A stretch of 64,000 nucleotides of DNA from Methanobacterium_D oryzae (GTDB lineage: Archaea; Methanobacteriota; Methanobacteria; Methanobacteriales; Methanobacteriaceae): the NCBI RefSeq assembly GCF_050433505.1, contig NZ_JBNPXC010000002.1, positions 620,001 to 684,000 on the forward strand. The letters are read 5' to 3'. This document shows positions 63,480 to 64,000 of this stretch, one piece after another. Below the pieces are notes generated by a model that was not told where the DNA came from, made no database searches, and saw only the letters and a list, made by a program, of their open reading frames with translations. The position numbers were made by a program, and so were the translations under genes. Position 1 is the first letter of the stretch; the number at the start of each line of letters is the position of its first letter.

Positions 63480-64000
63480 CTATGTAAAATAAATTTAGTT
63501 GATTTTATGGAAGTTATTAGGAAAATAGTAAGTTAATTCTAACTTTAAACTGGAAATTCTGATTTTCTATCTTTACTCATATTCCCTGATTGAGTATTAG
63601 GAGATTAACCCTTTTAGCCGATTTAATATTCTTGTTACAACCATATTTCCTAATAGTTTGGTCGGAAATAACTGATTTAAGTCCATAATGTTTAGTGTAT
63701 TTAATGGTAGGGACTTTTAAAGTTTCATTTGTTACATGTTGCACATTATGCTACTTTTACAAGCTTTAAGTTCTTAACGAAATCTTGCCCATGTTTAATT
63801 TTGTAGGTTAAAATTATCTTTTAATACCTTAGCTTTAATAGCTTGAAACTAAATATGCTCTAATGATTTCAAGTTCCAAGGATTCATTTGACTTAATTGT
63901 GCTAATAACAATTTTATTGTCCATTATTTTTGTTTGGAACTTGGAATGTGAAGGTAGGGAAGCTACAGGTTTAAAATCGTATTCATGGTGAATGATAAAT
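63480..64000 (-). pseudogene. Decayed coding remnant, possibly transposase-derived, cut by window edge
   Basis: Read on the minus strand, coding-like pieces appear with many in-frame stops and frame shifts: YDFKPVASLPSHSKFQTK, then KIMDNKIVISTIKSNESLEL, KIKHGQDFVKNLKLVKVA, CATCNK, and KHYGLKSVISDQTIRKYG followed by KSAKRVNLLILNQGI. The zinc-type CATCNK and the NQGI/KVKIEN segment are reminiscent of TnpB-type transposase proteins, but the identity is tentative. No intact frame of useful length exists here. Confidence 0.4.

Overview
The window looks like a chromosome segment of a mesophilic hydrogenotrophic methanogen of the Methanobacteriaceae, most likely a Methanobacterium. It is AT-rich (by eye about one third G+C), with archaeal BRE/TATA promoters and Shine-Dalgarno sites of the GAGGTGA type. 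Its genes are archaeal: group II chaperonin, SecF-SecD in archaeal order, TgtA, archaeal NAC, MfnB of methanofuran synthesis and an F420-type oxidoreductase. A pseudomurein-binding repeat in one secreted protein points to the pseudomurein-walled order Methanobacteriales. No rRNA, tRNA or CRISPR array was found.

Layout. 1-2.7 kb: iron uptake (feoB cut by the left edge, and a DtxR regulator fused to a FeoA domain). 2.9-7.4 kb: small unknown and membrane proteins, a GMC-type Fe-S flavoenzyme and a tautomerase. 7.8-10.4 kb: acetate uptake and activation (GPR1/FUN34/YaaH permease plus acetyl-CoA synthetase), with a tandem-repeat operator candidate. 10.6-24.9 kb: housekeeping genes (Nudix, thermosome, PheT, YjbQ, PyrI, LLM flavoenzyme, TPR protein, SecDF), a peptide-deformylase-like protein and a pseudomurein-associated secreted protein. 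25-31.3 kb: argC, argB and argJ, interrupted by a secreted transglutaminase-like gene. 31.3-38 kb: a minus-strand RNA/translation operon (MnmC-like methyltransferase, TgtA, NAC, Icc-like phosphoesterase, Zc3h12a-type RNase) ending in a membrane-anchored protein with two cyclase-like repeats. 38.2-40 kb: an NADP-type secondary alcohol dehydrogenase and an iron-sulfur flavoprotein. 40.1-48.8 kb: a surface-glycan island (five glycosyltransferases, flippase, UDP-galactopyranose mutase, DUF2304 protein). 48.9-54.9 kb: LutA/LutB-like pair, mfnB, guaB, mobA and two small membrane proteins. 55-64 kb: an accessory surface region with two related NodB-deacetylase/PKD/CARDB proteins, a small secreted transglutaminase-like protein and a decayed, possibly transposon-derived gene.

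Themes. Wall and envelope remodelling recurs: two transglutaminase-like cysteine enzymes, three NodB domains, a pseudomurein-binding protein and a galactofuranose-type glycan locus. Two secreted-protein genes appear to start at ATT; without that start the second surface deacetylase loses its signal peptide. Several housekeeping genes have symmetric leader or promoter elements (guaB, pheT, thermosome, acs, dtxR). The most unusual candidate system is the 31-34 kb module, where a tandem cyclase-fold membrane protein, a cyclic-nucleotide-phosphodiesterase-like enzyme and an endoribonuclease are encoded together. All calls come from reading the sequence; no database search was run.
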